Source: Liolophura sinensis
Lineage: Eukaryota; Mollusca; Polyplacophora; Chitonida; Chitonidae
Reading direction: 5' to 3'
Assembly (NCBI RefSeq): GCF_032854445.1
Contig: NC_088302.1
Span: 10,165,338 to 10,229,337, forward strand
DNA length: 64,000 bases
The translations under genes were made by a program, and so were the position numbers. The notes under the pieces were generated by a model. The model saw nothing but the letters and a program-made list of their open reading frames with translations, had not been told where the DNA came from and did not search any database. Below are positions 34,181 through 47,562 of the stretch, in pieces (position 1 is the stretch's first letter; every line of letters starts with the position of its first letter).

Positions 34181-35574
34181 GTGTAAATGTTAAGGGTAAT
34201 ATCCTTGCTTTCTGAACTTTAACGAATTATAATTCAAATATAAGCATTTAAACAACATTAAATCAATGTTGACCTAAATCAAATCTCACTTTGTGAAATC
34301 CGACCCAGGTCTGATTGGCCGTCAACCAAATATATCACCTTATGCTGGAAGCAAACATTTATTTGTATGATCTGAAACAGGGCAAAGAGAATGGACAAGA
34401 CCTAACCAGGCTTTACTCTTTAGCAGAGCAAGGCATAAAAACTCCCTACAACTTTACTACATCTTCTGGCTAACATGCCACAAAGAGATACCATTCAGGA
34501 ATGCGGTTAAAGCAAAAGGTGAATGAAATTGTCATTAAAAGAGGAACAAAAAAAATCAGTCTTGGAAGTGTTCGACCCAGCGTCGATATTCCTTACTGCC
34601 TGCAGAGTTAATCATGGATCGATCTCATTTCCGATCTAGTCTCACTTGCCCTGTGGTCAGTATTGTGGTCATTGGATTGACGTTCACCACTGCATGGTCA
34701 CGGATGGCTCTCATTGATCGAATTCAAGTTTTCAGATAATAAGTCGCATTCTGGCTTATTGGTGCTAATCTGTTCACAGCAACCGCCGTCATGTGCAATG
34801 GTTATTTTCTCTGCTTCAAAGGTTTTGGGTCCGAAGCGGCATCTTGTAATTCTTCTTTGCATCCCCAGGATGTAGATTTTGTGTTTAAACCACCGTAGTT
34901 GTCGCGAGATCATCTGTGGTACAACCAACAGCACTCTATTACAGGTGGGATGAAAATGGGATTTCATTTGGTCTAATAGGTTCACTACCCGCTGTTCCAC
35001 TTCCGGGAGAGGTTGTATCAATATTAAGGATTTACTTAAAACCTTATTCCGTGACAAGATTAATATGTTTGCTCGGCAGGAGTTTTAATTATGTCTCAAG
35101 CCTCGCATGCTTTGTGAACAGATTTTTGGTGACCGGTGACCCATGTCGTAACTGTCCTTCTCCTTCGTGAAGATTGATGGACACGGCATCAATGACCTTT
35201 ATAAGAATACCACCACATTCTCGTTCACAACACCATGAATTCTCACATGTTCGGAAGATTTCCCACAAGACAATGACATATTTTTCTCGCTACTTTAGTT
35301 TTGAATAGTTTAGTCCTTTTCGTGCACTGATAACATAACTATGCACGTTAAAACTTGTGTTACAAAGTCTGCAGCCTAAGCGTCTCAGCAGTGTTTCTGG
35401 AAAATTAGGTTGATGACCCCGTTCTTTGGATGGTTGAATAACTGGACTGGACCATGTAATAAACTGAACAACTGGCTAAATTATATACGCAATGTATGTC
35501 TCCTATATGACAGCGATCAATATATGTTCGTCTTTCTTCCACTGTGATGCTATCACTGTCATCAGAGCTGTAAA
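34181..35574. other. No gene recognised
   Basis: Overlapping frames of 119 codons (minus, 34698-35057) and 84 codons (plus, 34916-35170) occur here. Neither has a recognised domain and they overlap on opposite strands, so at most one could be real. Confidence 0.35.
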
Positions 35575-35690
35575 GAAATAACAAGAGGTCGTATTTTTAT
35601 CGGTTACGCGTAACCAATTGCCAGCTATCACTCTGCTGCTCTGGTTTTACTTTCTGAAAGGTACATTTTTTAATTATATTGTATTGCTGT
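35575..35690 (+). repeat. Family D dispersed repeat, copy D7 (3' half)
   Basis: ACAAGAGGTCGTATTTTTAT, CGGTTACGCGTAACCAATTG, CCAGCTATCACTCTGCTGC, TCTGGTTTTACTTTC and TTTTAATTATATTG. The 5' half is absent. Confidence 0.7.
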
Positions 35691-38365
35691 ACAAACCAGG
35701 ATTCTGCTGGTAGACTAAACACCCTTTATTTATATTGTTCAAATCCTGGGAAGTGTTAATCCTCACACAAGATCAACAATGAAACACGAACAGGCTTAGA
35801 TAAATTCAATACATGTAATTGAATAGTGCAATTTTAATAGTACAACGTGTACAAAGCATACACAATAATATAGATACTAACAGTATAGCTTTTTGCGGAG
35901 ATTACAGCAGGCCCAGTGCCCCCGTGAATTCCTGAAGTAAAGGACAACACTGAAATCAAGGTGACAGTTGGTCCTACTCAAAGCACACCAATATAACCTC
36001 CAGCCTTCCATGACGGGTAGGCCTACTAATAATCGAGTTCCCGGGTCTTGACACAAAATAACCTCCCCAATAACGCCACCTCCAGTTTAATACGTCACAA
36101 CACAAAAGACGATGAGCAATACATCCTCAGAACAAAAGTATGAAGAGAAGTCAATTAACATATATACGAGGTTTGATAAAAAATACGCGGATTTTTATGA
36201 ACAAAGCAGGACTTGAAAAAGCAAAGCACAAAATCTACAATGAAATTCGACAAATTTGAGATATTAACATGAAATCCAATAGATCCAGTATCTATTTTCG
36301 CTTTTGCACAAGTATTTTCTAAATCACCCATGTAGTCCGAGCATTTTAACATCAAATTTCCTAAGGCTGACTCCAAAGGTTGTTCGGTGAAAGCAGTAAT
36401 GGTCATGTATAGCTGCATTGAAATATATCATAGTTACTTCATTGAGCAGAAGAAGAAAAAAAGAAAGAAAAAAATTAATACAAAGTGGATTGGTATTGCC
36501 GTACACAATATAGTACTATCTCACTGGACAGGCATGACAAGACGTCGGGCAGAGCACCCTATCCTGTACACAATAGACACTGAGCCGACCAATGCCGAGC
36601 TTATCTCTGTGGGTTCAGTGTTTATTCTTACTCTTTTTGATTTCATTTAAATGTTTCCTAAACTCTATACTCATGTATTTTTACTTGAAGGTGAGTTTTA
36701 TGGGTGGCGGAAGCCGGCGTGGCCAGAGTAAACAACCAAGCTTTTCTGACGAACTTTGCACGAACTTTGCTGTGTACGACGTACATGTCATATTTGCTGA
36801 AGACACGAGGTCTTCAACTAACGTCAACATTCACAAAAGTGCACACGGCCGTAGTAGACCCCGTATTGTTACCAAGGCACCACGGACATTGAGAACGGGG
36901 AAATGTTTCGCTGAAGAGGTGGACGCTCTAATTATTCGACTATTTGACAAATTATAACCGGGCCTGACCAGAAGTTACAACACTTTGGCAGGTAACAACC
37001 AAACCTCCTAGCGGAAAAAACACTTCCCTTGTACCAAGGAAGGCCGATTTCTAATGTTAGAACCTAATAATAGTTCACTGTGTCTAAATGGAGAGTTAAT
37101 TTGGCATTTGTAAAGATTGAGTATGTCGTAAAATGGATACATACTATCTAAATGACAACTTAGCACCTCGTAATATTGACATAGGATACCGTTCTATCAA
37201 TGTGGAAAAGTACTCCGTCATAACGCGTTAGCCAAAGTCAAGTATTTGCAGCCAAGGGAACCCTGCGCGACAGGACTTGATGACTTACCCATGGTCAGAC
37301 ATGAAGGAGATGAAAGCCAGAGGCAAGTATGCCATAAATCAGTCTGTATAATGTCGTAATTCGCGTCCACCAGCACTTAGCTTCTTTAATCCTCTGGACA
37401 TCCAATCATCTAACATGGTTTCCAAGTAATTTCTTACCCAGTTTCAATGATGGCCCGTGCCCACTTAAATAAACTGATACCATTTGTGTGTTGTTTGTAG
37501 CGATGAGCTTCTGGAGTCCAACAGCGCCGCTAACTGTTGAGATCCACATGTACCGTTCAATCCTGTCTCAAGGAGAGACGGCATCCGATCATCAAAGCGA
37601 CCGACAATAAACACAGATTGCTGAGTTCTCAACGTGTACCTCACAGACACTGTAGATTTCAATCACTGACAGCAAAAATAACCATGAAGCGTATTCCAAT
37701 CTTGTGATTAAAGAGAAACTTGATCATGCCATACGTCCCAATTACAGCCATTTGAAACACTGTGCTATTTTCTCGCTGGTACTTTTTTTTTAGCAACAGA
37801 CGTTTTCTTTTGTTACACCAACACGCTTACATACATAACTGTATTGTCTTACGTAGAAACAGTCTAGCTCTAAACAAAACACAAGTCCTTCTGTCTACGA
37901 GATGAAAATACTTTAAAACATAAAATTTATATTAGACCTCAGCCAGACAATTATAGCTGATATTGAAATAACATCAAAAGAAGTTGACCATGTTGACCAT
38001 GCAAAACGTTTCTATCTTATCAAACTGCTTTTGGTCATATTTATGTTTTTATAATAATATATTCATAAATATTATCTAAATTCAGATTAAATGCGTGTGT
38101 GAAAATAAGCAACAAATTTACATTCAAAACAGATTTATTAGATTTCACATTTACAGTCTAATTTACAGCATTATTTTGCAAAGACGATATGCACCCACCA
38201 TACAATAATATTTCCAATGACCCTTTTCTCTTGACAGAAAAATCGAATAAAATATTAAAGATCACATTTGCAAAAACATTTTCACGCTCTTTCATCTGAT
38301 TTTGGTATCATTGTTATGTTTCTTCTCCTTTAAAGGTAAATATAGACAAATGTACAGATTTTGCA
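35691..38365. other. No gene recognised
   Basis: The frame at 36592-36957 (121 codons) starts with a hydrophobic stretch and continues Arg/Lys-rich, but has no recognised domain. TATACGAGGTTTGATAAAAA at 36163 resembles the ends of some mariner-like elements; no matching opposite end was seen within 1 kb. Confidence 0.35.
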
Positions 38366-38640
38366 CCAACAGTTAGAATAAAACCTTAGGTAAACTAGCG
38401 AGTGGCTGGATTCCACTGCTTACATTGCAATTATTGTTTACTTCATAATTCTGCTTAAACCATTGTGCTAGGAGGCGTATTTGTTGGTACTTTTTAGGCA
38501 TGTGCCTGAACAGTTAGAGTAAAGCCATAACGGAGGTAAATTTACAAGCGGCTACATGTAATACCTGTGATCATCATCCAAGTATCACACTGTCGTCGCT
38601 ACTCCGGTTTTGTTCTCTATGATGTAAGTCTCTTAGTATG
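38366..38640 (+). repeat. Family D dispersed repeat, copy D8 plus an adjoining fragment
   Basis: A fragment, ACAGTTAGAATAAAACC with TAGGTAAACTAGCGAGTGG (38370-38405), is followed directly by a longer copy: TTGCAATTATTG, CTGCTTAAACCATTGTGCTA, GGAGGCGTATTTGTTGGTAC, GAACAGTTAGAGTAAAG, GAGGTAAATTTACAAG, CACACTGTCGTCGCTACTCC and TTCTCTATGATGTAAGTC. The two may be a partial tandem duplication. Confidence 0.75.
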
Positions 38641-38917
38641 TTTCATGTTTCTGTTGACTTGACAAAGTGAACAATCCTAACGATATAACACTGCCCTAGT
38701 TATCTTTGGCTTTGCTTATTTTAAACTAGAAGCCTAAATGGCCCAATGATCTAAAGACATGGTCTCGCGGAAAACAACAGGCACTCTGACCAAAGGAATT
38801 TGTGCGTTCAGATCTAGACACGCTAAGATCGACTGCGGCTTCGTGTCAGGGAATTACCGATAGCGAAAGGCGGTGTTTTCTATTGGATTGTGCTCGATTT
38901 TTCTTCCATATATAAGC

Positions 38918-39018
38918 ATTTATTTATTTATTTTAAAATAAATCGTGAGGGAAACCCCAAACCATCCGCAGGTTGCCGGCAGATCTTCGCACGTACGACT
39001 GGAGAGGAAGCCAGTATA
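38918..39018 (-). mobile_element. SINE family A, fragment with internal deletion
   Basis: In reverse complement: ACTGGCTTCCTCTCCAGTCG, ACGTGCGAAGATCTGCCGG, CAACCTGCGGATGGTTTGGG, GTTTCCCTCACG, then it jumps to an AAATAAAT tail. Head and 3' domain are missing. Confidence 0.75.
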
Positions 39019-40719
39019 TCCACATGTAAGTATATAAGTAAGTATTCATGATTGTACCATGAAAAACAAAGGTAAGTAACCTAACAAGGTAGGTAATCTA
39101 TAATACTGCTTCTGCTATCTACATTTAGAAAATGTGCAGATGTATTGTCAAAACATTTGTGTTTTTAGAAAGAAATACAGGTAGTAAAATATTACATTTT
39201 GTGCGGAAAGTAACATTTGGCCAGTACGATTTTATCGTACCTCCCAAACAAATCTTGAAAAAAATTTTCTACGAAGGGTAGAACTCTTAGAATCAGGTAC
39301 AGAGAATAATCAGTAATATGACTGGGGACATTTTATGGGAAATACAGTCATGAGTACCATATATAGATTAATCAGCATTCAATAAAGGGTTGTCACAACG
39401 GAATCGTGCAGGATTTACTGCTGTAATCGTAACACATGGTTAGGCTAATTACTGATGGATTGATACTAAAATATTTCCTCCCACTCAATACTGAATTATC
39501 TTTCAAAGACTTATTATTGCCATTTAGCGAGTCTCATATATTGTCAGTGATGCCCAGATATGAAAAACAGACAGAAATCACATAGCCTACTCAGTCGTTC
39601 TAATGGCTTCATCATCGCTGCGGAGATTTTTTGGCACACCTCACCGATCAGTTGCACAATTTATTCATAAATGTGGGGTTATTGCTTCTTAGCTTGAAAG
39701 TACTAACAGGCCATCTTCTTATCGCAGTAGGTAGTTTGGTTCAGGCGTACATAGTTATGAAGTAACCATGGGAATAAGTCATGGTTGACTGAATTCAGCA
39801 GCTGATTGATCCTGAACAACTAGTTGATGTTTGAATGCAGCCTTGTAATTAGAAATGAGAGTATTATTTCAATCTTGTGGTATCCAAGGAAATAAGTCAG
39901 ACTACCATTTTGTCTTTGACACTTCAGGACACAACGACAATACAGTGTAGGCGCCCCGAATAAAAACGGCTGGTAAGTTTTTAAATCTCATTACATCCTT
40001 TCATCCTGAGTACGGGATCACTTGACAACCTGCGATCTAGAGTCATTAGCGTGGGTTGACGGCAATGTCCGCCGCACATTGTGAAAAGTTTACAAAAGTA
40101 TTCATTCCACAAAGCACTTACAAGCAACCGTTTTCGATCCAACCGTCTATTCGTCTAAATAAATGCATCAGAGGTTACTGGAAATTGTTTTACTGGGCTT
40201 AAATGTAAAGCAGCAGTTTTAAGTTCCTTTGACCACATGAGAACTAATCACCAAAATCAACAAGATTTCGGTTCCTTCTATGTTAGTACACTGTCTGCCG
40301 TAAACAAACATACGGATTAATACAGATTCATTTACGCGTGAGCTGTCGGATTCAGCTTTAGCTCCGAATCTGTGGACAATGACTATCAAATAAATCTGTC
40401 TAGCTTTGTGTCTTTCTTCGTCGAATCATCTATTATTCCAGTCTGGCTGAGTGTCTTCATTTCCAAAGCTGCCGTTTCGGTGTTTAGCCTGTGTCTAGAC
40501 TGCTGTTGCCTGATACACAACCATCGACAAGTCATTATAGCATCAGTCCAGGTAAAATATCTTCTTAACGCAATCGGTCGTAAACAACATTGATCTGTAT
40601 TAATGCATCATTACGTCCAAACAAAAAACACGGAACAATGAACGCCCAATCCCTGTGGATCTCTTCAGACACAACAGTGTCAAAAAGTGCACTACTCTAC
40701 AGCATGTAAGGCAATCTGT
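39019..40719. other. No gene recognised
   Basis: Frames of 73 codons or fewer, without motifs. No repeat seen. Confidence 0.4.
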
Positions 40720-40724
40720 CATTT

Positions 40725-41120
40725 GATATCCGGTTGCGTGTGCTTTAACCCGGAGAGTTGACGACAATCTGACCTTTACTATACGGTTACGTTTACGTTA
40801 ACCAAGAGTACTGACGCCAATCTGCCTGTTGGTTACGTTTACCTTATCCCAGAATATTGACGGCAATCTGACGATTGGTATATAGTTACGTGTACGTTAA
40901 GAGAGAGAACTGGCGCCGAACTGACGCTTGGTATATATCTAAGTGTATGTTAACCCAGAGTATTGATGCCAAACTGACATTTGTTATATTGTCACGTATA
41001 CGTTAATCCAGAATATGGGTGCCAGTATGACGTTTGTTATATAGTCAAGTATACGTTAATCTAAGATATTTGTTTGCCAGTATGACGTTTGTTATATAGT
41101 TACGTGTACGTTAACCCATG
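40725..41120 (+). repeat. Degenerate minisatellite, 52-53 bp period, about 8 units
   Basis: The motif GTTACGTGTACGTTAACC returns near 40732, 40787, 40833, 40885, 40939, 40992, 41044 and 41098. Between these lie forms of CAGAGTATTGACGCCAATC and TGACGTTTGTTATATA. Units are strongly diverged, so the array is old and no longer homogenised. Confidence 0.9.
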
Positions 41121-43818
41121 TGCATGGTTAGGCATATATTGTCGACCCGCTGATAAATGAGCGTAAAGGACAACGTGATAAGGACCTCCAAGCAGCAGTG
41201 GTCGGAAAGACCAAACATCGCCATATAACAGCCACATACAAGAATTTGCTCCCATTAAGACATTGAATTGTATATAATCCCGCAAACATTTAAACCATGT
41301 GTTCACTCACCCTAGAGCGAACAACGCAGTACTCTGCCTTTGAGCATGAATTCACAGATGCAGTAAAAACTCTTTACACCGTCCTTAGTTGTGAGGCCTT
41401 TTTGATTAATGCCTTTGATCAAGAAGTATCTTTTAAAAATCCATTTAAGGAATTTATTCAATTTAGGTTTTGTATTGATTTATACACGACATCGTCTGGA
41501 TTACTTTACTATGGAAACAACGGAGATAGGATTTTTTTGCGCAAGCAATATTTTTCGAGAGTGGACGTTGATAGTGATAACAGGACGGTGGCAAAAAAGC
41601 TGATACAACCCTGGACTTGATCTCACGAGAACTCTGGCTAACGAAGGGGAGAAGCGGTATTCTGACGAAGGACACATTAGTCAGACACGTGTCTGCGGAA
41701 TGCCACCCTTTGCCCTGAGGGGAAAATTTACATAACGAATTCTCTGCTCTAACAACCTTACCAACACATAGGCCCTATTCCAGGATTAAAACTCGGAGGT
41801 GGAATTGGTCTTCATCAGTCGTACGTACTCTACACAATACACCAGTATAACCGTGTGTTTCAGGGCTTAGAACTTTCCTTTCTTGGCATTTTCTGTCAAT
41901 TTAAGTAAAATTCAAATAAATGACAAGGAAGGGAAAAAAAAGCGCACATAGAATATGCCGCAATACAGAATAACGTACAGTAATCGTGTCATTTTACGAT
42001 ATGACATTGCCCTGACTATCATTTCTTAAAGAAGACGATTTTTTGTCGAAAGCAATATCAGGGATTCATTCTGTTCATTAAACTGCACTACGGATATTTT
42101 CTCCATCAACGCAAAAAAAAATCATCAGATGGTTCGTGCTGTTAATTTTGTACGATTGGTTTGAAAACTGATCAAAGTTGAAAGTATTTCAAACTGCGCA
42201 TTTTATCGTTGAACACATAACTGCCATTTGTCTGGTGTTGAAAATCTTAGTCATTGATTAGATCAGAACATATTTAACACAATCGACCATTAACGCGAGA
42301 TACGATCAATGCCTAAAAGGGTGGTGAGAAATTAATGTCAGTCTGTAACAGCTTCCTGGTAAAAAAGAATGCGTATATTGCTGGTTTACGAGCACATGAT
42401 GTTGGTTGCTACGGTATGTTTATATTTCTCCTACATTTACATTATTAAAAAAGATAACTTTTTGATCAGCAATATTCAGAAAACCGTAATCTGCCCTGTT
42501 TTCGGGGAAAACCAGTGATGTCTTCTTCAACCAAATCCTCTATTGTTGGACCCTCCCACATACCTTTTCATATAGCATATATCCTATCTGTGGCGTTTAA
42601 TACAATGTATGGACGAACTTCCACCATTGAATCGCCCTAAACAGCTTTTATATCTTGAATTAGGTTATGTTGGCGTGACTAGGTTTTATAGCGTAGACTT
42701 AATCAGTGTTCGGGTCAAACCATGACTTGACAGCTACAGAGGTCAAAACATTTGTACATTTGCCTCATCAAAGGGTCTTAATACCAAAGATGGCAGACAT
42801 GAAACTGCTGCTTTATTGTAGGACTCCCGCCGGGAAAAGGCCTTATCAACGTCAATGTCCAAACTAAGGTGAACAATCCTGTAACCGTATATTCAGTTAG
42901 AATATGTCTTGGACAGGTGTCTAATGTAGAGAACACTTTGTATTCCAACCAGCGACACATTTAACAGGCGACTAATGCCAGTTCAGGGCTCTTCGCCAAA
43001 TTAGACGCCAGACTGGATAACTCTTGTGAACGTAGACAGCCATTTTAATGACTACGTCTGTTGAGTATCGGGGTGCTGTCTCGTCTACAGAAACACATAG
43101 AGAAGACTGTCGAATCACTACCTTGCTAACGATACTCGGAATTACTGCCCTTGTCAGCTTGACTTTCAGATCATTCAATTGGTGTTCTTTAGAATAGTTC
43201 AAAGGAAAACTGTAGTCAAATTTAACACAGTTTTACGTTGCGCACAGGCTGTGTTTGTTCTTTTCAGTTAAGTAAGTCACAGAAATCTCACTTTTCTTTG
43301 AAATATTTTGTCGGTCAATTTTGTTCAAAACAATATAACTTAATCTTTGCGCCGAAACAGACATTCGTATACCAGTCGTCAAGGAATGTTCTGGGCAAAT
43401 TGTTCCTATTTATTCACATTGAAATTAAATACTGTTAAACTATGAACACTTCTGTAAATACTGATTAAAGATTAACTTCGGATAAACCTTTTTAATATAT
43501 AAATTTCGAGTTACCATTCACAATGAACTTTAAATTCCACTTCCTTATTCGCCGAATTGAATGTATTCAATGATTTTAATTTGAGGTTCTCAGAATGTTT
43601 AATTTTTACAAGTTTTACGCATTAATTGTGACTCAGTTAAAAAAACAGAGTAGTGTTATATTCTAAAGCTTTTCAGAAACTCGACCTTAGCCTATATGCA
43701 TCTGTTTCTACGACATGCATTACATGGTATAAAGTAACCAGGAGGACGTAAGCTTAGCCTTACCAAGGTTCGAAGGTTCTTATTCAGAAAGTGTCACCTG
43801 AACGCCATCCAAACGAAA
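41121..43818. other. No gene recognised
   Basis: The largest frame is 107 codons (41297-41620, plus), acidic at its end, with no recognised domain. No repeat seen. Confidence 0.4.
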
Positions 43819-43914
43819 CACCTAGCATTGTATACACCTAGCATTGTATACACCTAGCATTGTATACACCTAGCATTGTATACACCTAGCATTGTAAACA
43901 CCTAGCATTGTATA
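43819..43914 (+). repeat. Minisatellite, six units of 16 bp
   Basis: CACCTAGCATTGTATA six times head to tail, exactly 96 bases, with a single change (GTAAA for GTATA) in unit five. Near-identity of units points to recent expansion. Confidence 0.97.
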
Positions 43915-44099
43915 ACTGACACCAACGCATCAAACACACCACCAGGCTAGACGTTTGTCAAGAAATATGTAGTCAGTCCTTGCAAACAAAGATTTAATGC
44001 AGATTAAACCTGCATGTATATAGTAATTTCAAACCCGCAATGAATTCCTCTGCATAATTACTTACATGTACAGGGAGGGAGCTGGACTTTACTGACTCA

Positions 44100-44280
44100 C
44101 CTGGGTGAAGGGTTGGTCTCGATGGCTGCTGATCGTCTCCTCTCGAATGAAATCATAGGTTCGAATCCGTTAGCTGCCGTTAGTTCCACTGCAGCTTTAA
44201 GTCAGGTCGTTTGTGAGGTACTTTGGGCGATGGTTCCATCCACTCATAGTTTCTCGTATACTTGTAACTTTAAAGCTTTT
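44100..44280 (+). mobile_element. Probable decayed tRNA-derived SINE
   Basis: GGTTGGTCTCGATGGCTGC is followed at about 50 bases by a perfect B box, AGGTTCGAATCC (44158-44169). The body, GCAGCTTTAAGTCAGGTCG and GGCGATGGTTCCATCCAC, loosely resembles the SINE at 23105. The 3' end is not recognisable. Confidence 0.55.
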
Positions 44281-44851
44281 GTATAATTCTGAACTGTGTA
44301 TACTTATATTCCGCCAGGGTAACATCTGACAGAAGCAGTGGGTAAACTCAACCTGAATCAGTAAAACAACTCAGATTCTTGGTGTCTGACGTCAGAGGCC
44401 AGAGACCTTGGAATTAAAGAAAGCTTCTAATCGTTTATGATAGACATGATTATGACTATGACTCTTATAACTGTCCAAAGATTAGTCGTGCATAGGCTTG
44501 AAGCACTATTTTGTTTAATAGGAAGTAATTATGTATTAAAAATAGCGTGATACTAGGCCATAATGAAGCTGCAGTGTGATGGAGTCCAGTGTACGAAGTC
44601 TCTAATGAAACACGTGCTGTCTATCACATTGCTTTTATTTGCTTATTAATTTTGGACAGTGCACCTGTCGGATGATATAGACATCATAATACGGATCCTG
44701 CCAGCATAAAGCACGTTAAACACCGGCAGCTCTCTGTCTGGCAGCATATTTTCGCCATTTTAAACGACAGACGCTAACTAATGACCCGCTACTTAACAAA
44801 ATTACTTAACACGAAGACTGAGTTCTAGATTTATCGTTTACGGTGTAAAGT

Positions 44852-44903
44852 GGTCCTTCTCTCAAGCTAGACGTTAAACCCCAAGCACTCACTCACTCTC
44901 TCA
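44852..44903 (+). mobile_element. SINE family B, 3'-end fragment
   Basis: AGACGTTAAACCCCAAGCAC followed by TCACTCACTCTCTC matches the 3' end of the full family B copy at 54020-54385. Only the last 50 bases remain. Confidence 0.75.
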
Positions 44904-47562
44904 AGCTGAAAGGACATTGCTTTTATGGTAGCATATTGTCGTTGAACAAAATGGCTGCTCTGACATATTGGCATATTTGTGTCTGAGGACATACAGATGT
45001 TAAGATGACCTAGGGCAGTTGTTCATCGAGGAACTCCAGCAGAGAGTCTGGGCCGGTACATGAATCCTCGCAGAGACATAACGCTCTTGTCTGAAGTGTC
45101 CAGACATTGAATTATTGAATTATATCATAAGACATAAATCTTGTACAATTTTATGAACAATCTTTTTTCCAGATTAAAAGTTTTAAAATTATGAACGTGA
45201 TTTTCGAATTGTATCTGATGTTTGTGTTTTTTTTAGTTCGTTAGGAAAATATTCATCTGTTTTTGTTTAGTTTTGAATGAAGTCACTATATCATCGAAAA
45301 ACCTTTACTTTTTCCAGATCTGAACATGTTCTCGATAGGGCTTCACTGTTGCTAAAGTGGCACAAAGCCATAACCATTCATTCATTTTCTGACTTGAGGT
45401 GACACTCTCCTCGACCCAGTTTTCAATCAACCATGATCTAATCATCTTTGATATGCAGATTGAATCAAATGAGAAGACAAATTAGGTCAAATAAGTGCAC
45501 TCTGACTGTTCAAGATATCGAAGTATGTTGGTTTAAACTAACATAGAGGGGTGATCTCGGCTGTTTGACTTGGGTAAATACATTCCACCACAGGATCGAT
45601 CTGTTGTTGTTAATGATAATCTGCGAAAGGCATATAGGACTGCAAGTCCCAATTCCTCGATAAAGTTTTCATCAAACACTTTCGCAATTGGGTCGAGTCA
45701 AGTGAGAAAACCACGCACATCAGAACTTGTTCGTACAAGTTCGTAATGAGATCAGACTGATGATTAAAATGAAACATCTTGTAGTGAGGAGGCGTCTTAG
45801 TTCGAGCAACCATAGGGATGTTTACTTGATAGGTCACCAGTAAATTGTACGTGTATATTGTCACGGCCTTTTTAAAGAGCCTACAGATATTTTCTTGGAA
45901 TGATGTACCTACAGTAACATGAAGTATGCCAACAGTGACAGTACAACAGAATAGAATCCTACTCTCGGTGTAGCTATTAATAAGGGTTTTGAAATGGGTC
46001 CCGGTGCACAAGGGAGCACGTCAGCCCACGTAACATCATAGGTAAATCAGAACGAGGGAATTATGAGGAACAATACTGGAATATAAATAGATAAATCATG
46101 CGCTAAAGATCAGCGCTCCTGTAATAAGCTGTGTCAACAGTCTAAAATGAAAGTTTTCCGTCAAATAATGGCACATATTAAACTGTCATTAAATTGAAAG
46201 CTAATGGAAGCGTCCCTGACAGTGATTATACGTCTGAACCGGGAGATCAAATTTTATAATGCATAAACTTCTGTTTGATTTTTATTTGCACGATCACGGA
46301 CGTTGATCTCGTTCCGCTGAATAAAACGTATCCATCCGGCACCAGATTTTATCCTCAATCACTAGTTTTGAACCTGTTATGTACATGTAAATACTTTTAA
46401 TTTTTCCATTGCCTCGTATAATTATTTGCGCAAGATATGTTTACTGCTTGGATTATTTCTCTGTAAGGTGTATTTTGTGTTTAAGCTCTGAGCTCGCAGT
46501 CAATATATAGACATTTGCACACCACTTATACATAATAACGGGAGATGTGATCGTGCTATGTGAATCGGCTTTGGGGACAAATGCTCCACAGCTACTATAC
46601 AACTCTCACAAAGTGCAATCTCTCACTGTATGTAGTACGTCCAGATTTCATTCCAGATTCAGTCCCATCCTTATGTTCCTGGCAGAAAAATAAGCGCTGT
46701 TAAACATGCGTTTTATTCAGTTTACAAATTCTCAACCGAACAGTATTGAAGTGGAATAGCCTGAATTTATCCACCATACCTCCATCTCAGAGAGACTTTA
46801 AGTAGCATCAAAAAAAACAAAAAAAACAAAAAACAGTCTGGTTTAACAGGATTATTTAGTTTTCCCATACTGTCAGTTTTACATTCCAGTCTGAAGCGGA
46901 AATTGCTTGTCCAACTTTATTATTGCAAAATGTATATATATTATAAGTTCTTGTTTAAGAAGGAGTCAGCTTAATCTGATTCTCTCTGTGTTTTGTAAGT
47001 TGTGGAAAGGGTTCAATGCGAGGGCTGTAAAATAGCAGTGGGCGAGCCGCCTGGTGATTGGCCATACATCATGGGCGGTAACTCGCGTTTTGTCTACTGG
47101 CGAGCTCATTACCGGTGACGGATGTGCTCTATCAAGTATTGGCAGGATGACATTTGTATGCAATACCGAGGGTACTGTGGACAACTAGTCTCTTTAGTCG
47201 CAGTAACTGTACACACACATACAGCTGTAACAATTATGAACCCTGGATGGTAATTATTTTTAAAACAAGATTATTTATGACTATTTGGGTCAAAATACAT
47301 TGCTATATAGCCGACATACAGCGCCAATAAATCAACGTGCACAGTCTTACCATCCCGATGAAAGCATGATATGACAAGTTCAGCTGTGAAATATAAAGGC
47401 TTACATAGAATACATAAGTAGCCACTGGCCCTGTTTGAAAGTGTATTAGCTAATATCATATATTTAAAATTTTAGGCAATCTCAGCAGCCGGGCAGCTGT
47501 CCAAGATCAAAGTATAACAGCATATTTGGTTCTTATTTAATATACTGTTGCGTAGGTAAAAA
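44904..47562. other. No gene recognised
   Basis: A 133-codon frame on the minus strand (45610-46011) has no recognised domain and no codon or neighbour support. An A-rich stretch, AAAAAACAAAAAAAACAAAA-like, lies at 46810-46835. Confidence 0.4.

Noticed and set aside
34698-35170. Opposing frames of 119 and 84 codons as retroelement remnants
   Set aside because: No reverse transcriptase, integrase or zinc-knuckle motif could be read in either strand.
36592-36957. 121-codon frame with hydrophobic start as a secreted peptide
   Set aside because: The hydrophobic part is long and Phe/Leu-rich without a clear cleavage site, and the rest has no cysteine pattern or known domain.
44110-44172. Possible tRNA gene with a perfect GGTTCGAATCC box
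   Set aside because: I could not pair an acceptor or anticodon stem, and the following sequence resembles a SINE body.
44385-44398. CTGACGTCAGAGG here and near 53560 as paired regulatory sites
   Set aside because: The match is limited to 13 bases with no wider similarity; two such matches in an unselected window are not evidence of function.
45610-46011. 133-codon minus-strand frame as a gene
   Set aside because: No domain, no codon or neighbour support, and the length is compatible with chance in AT-rich DNA of this size.
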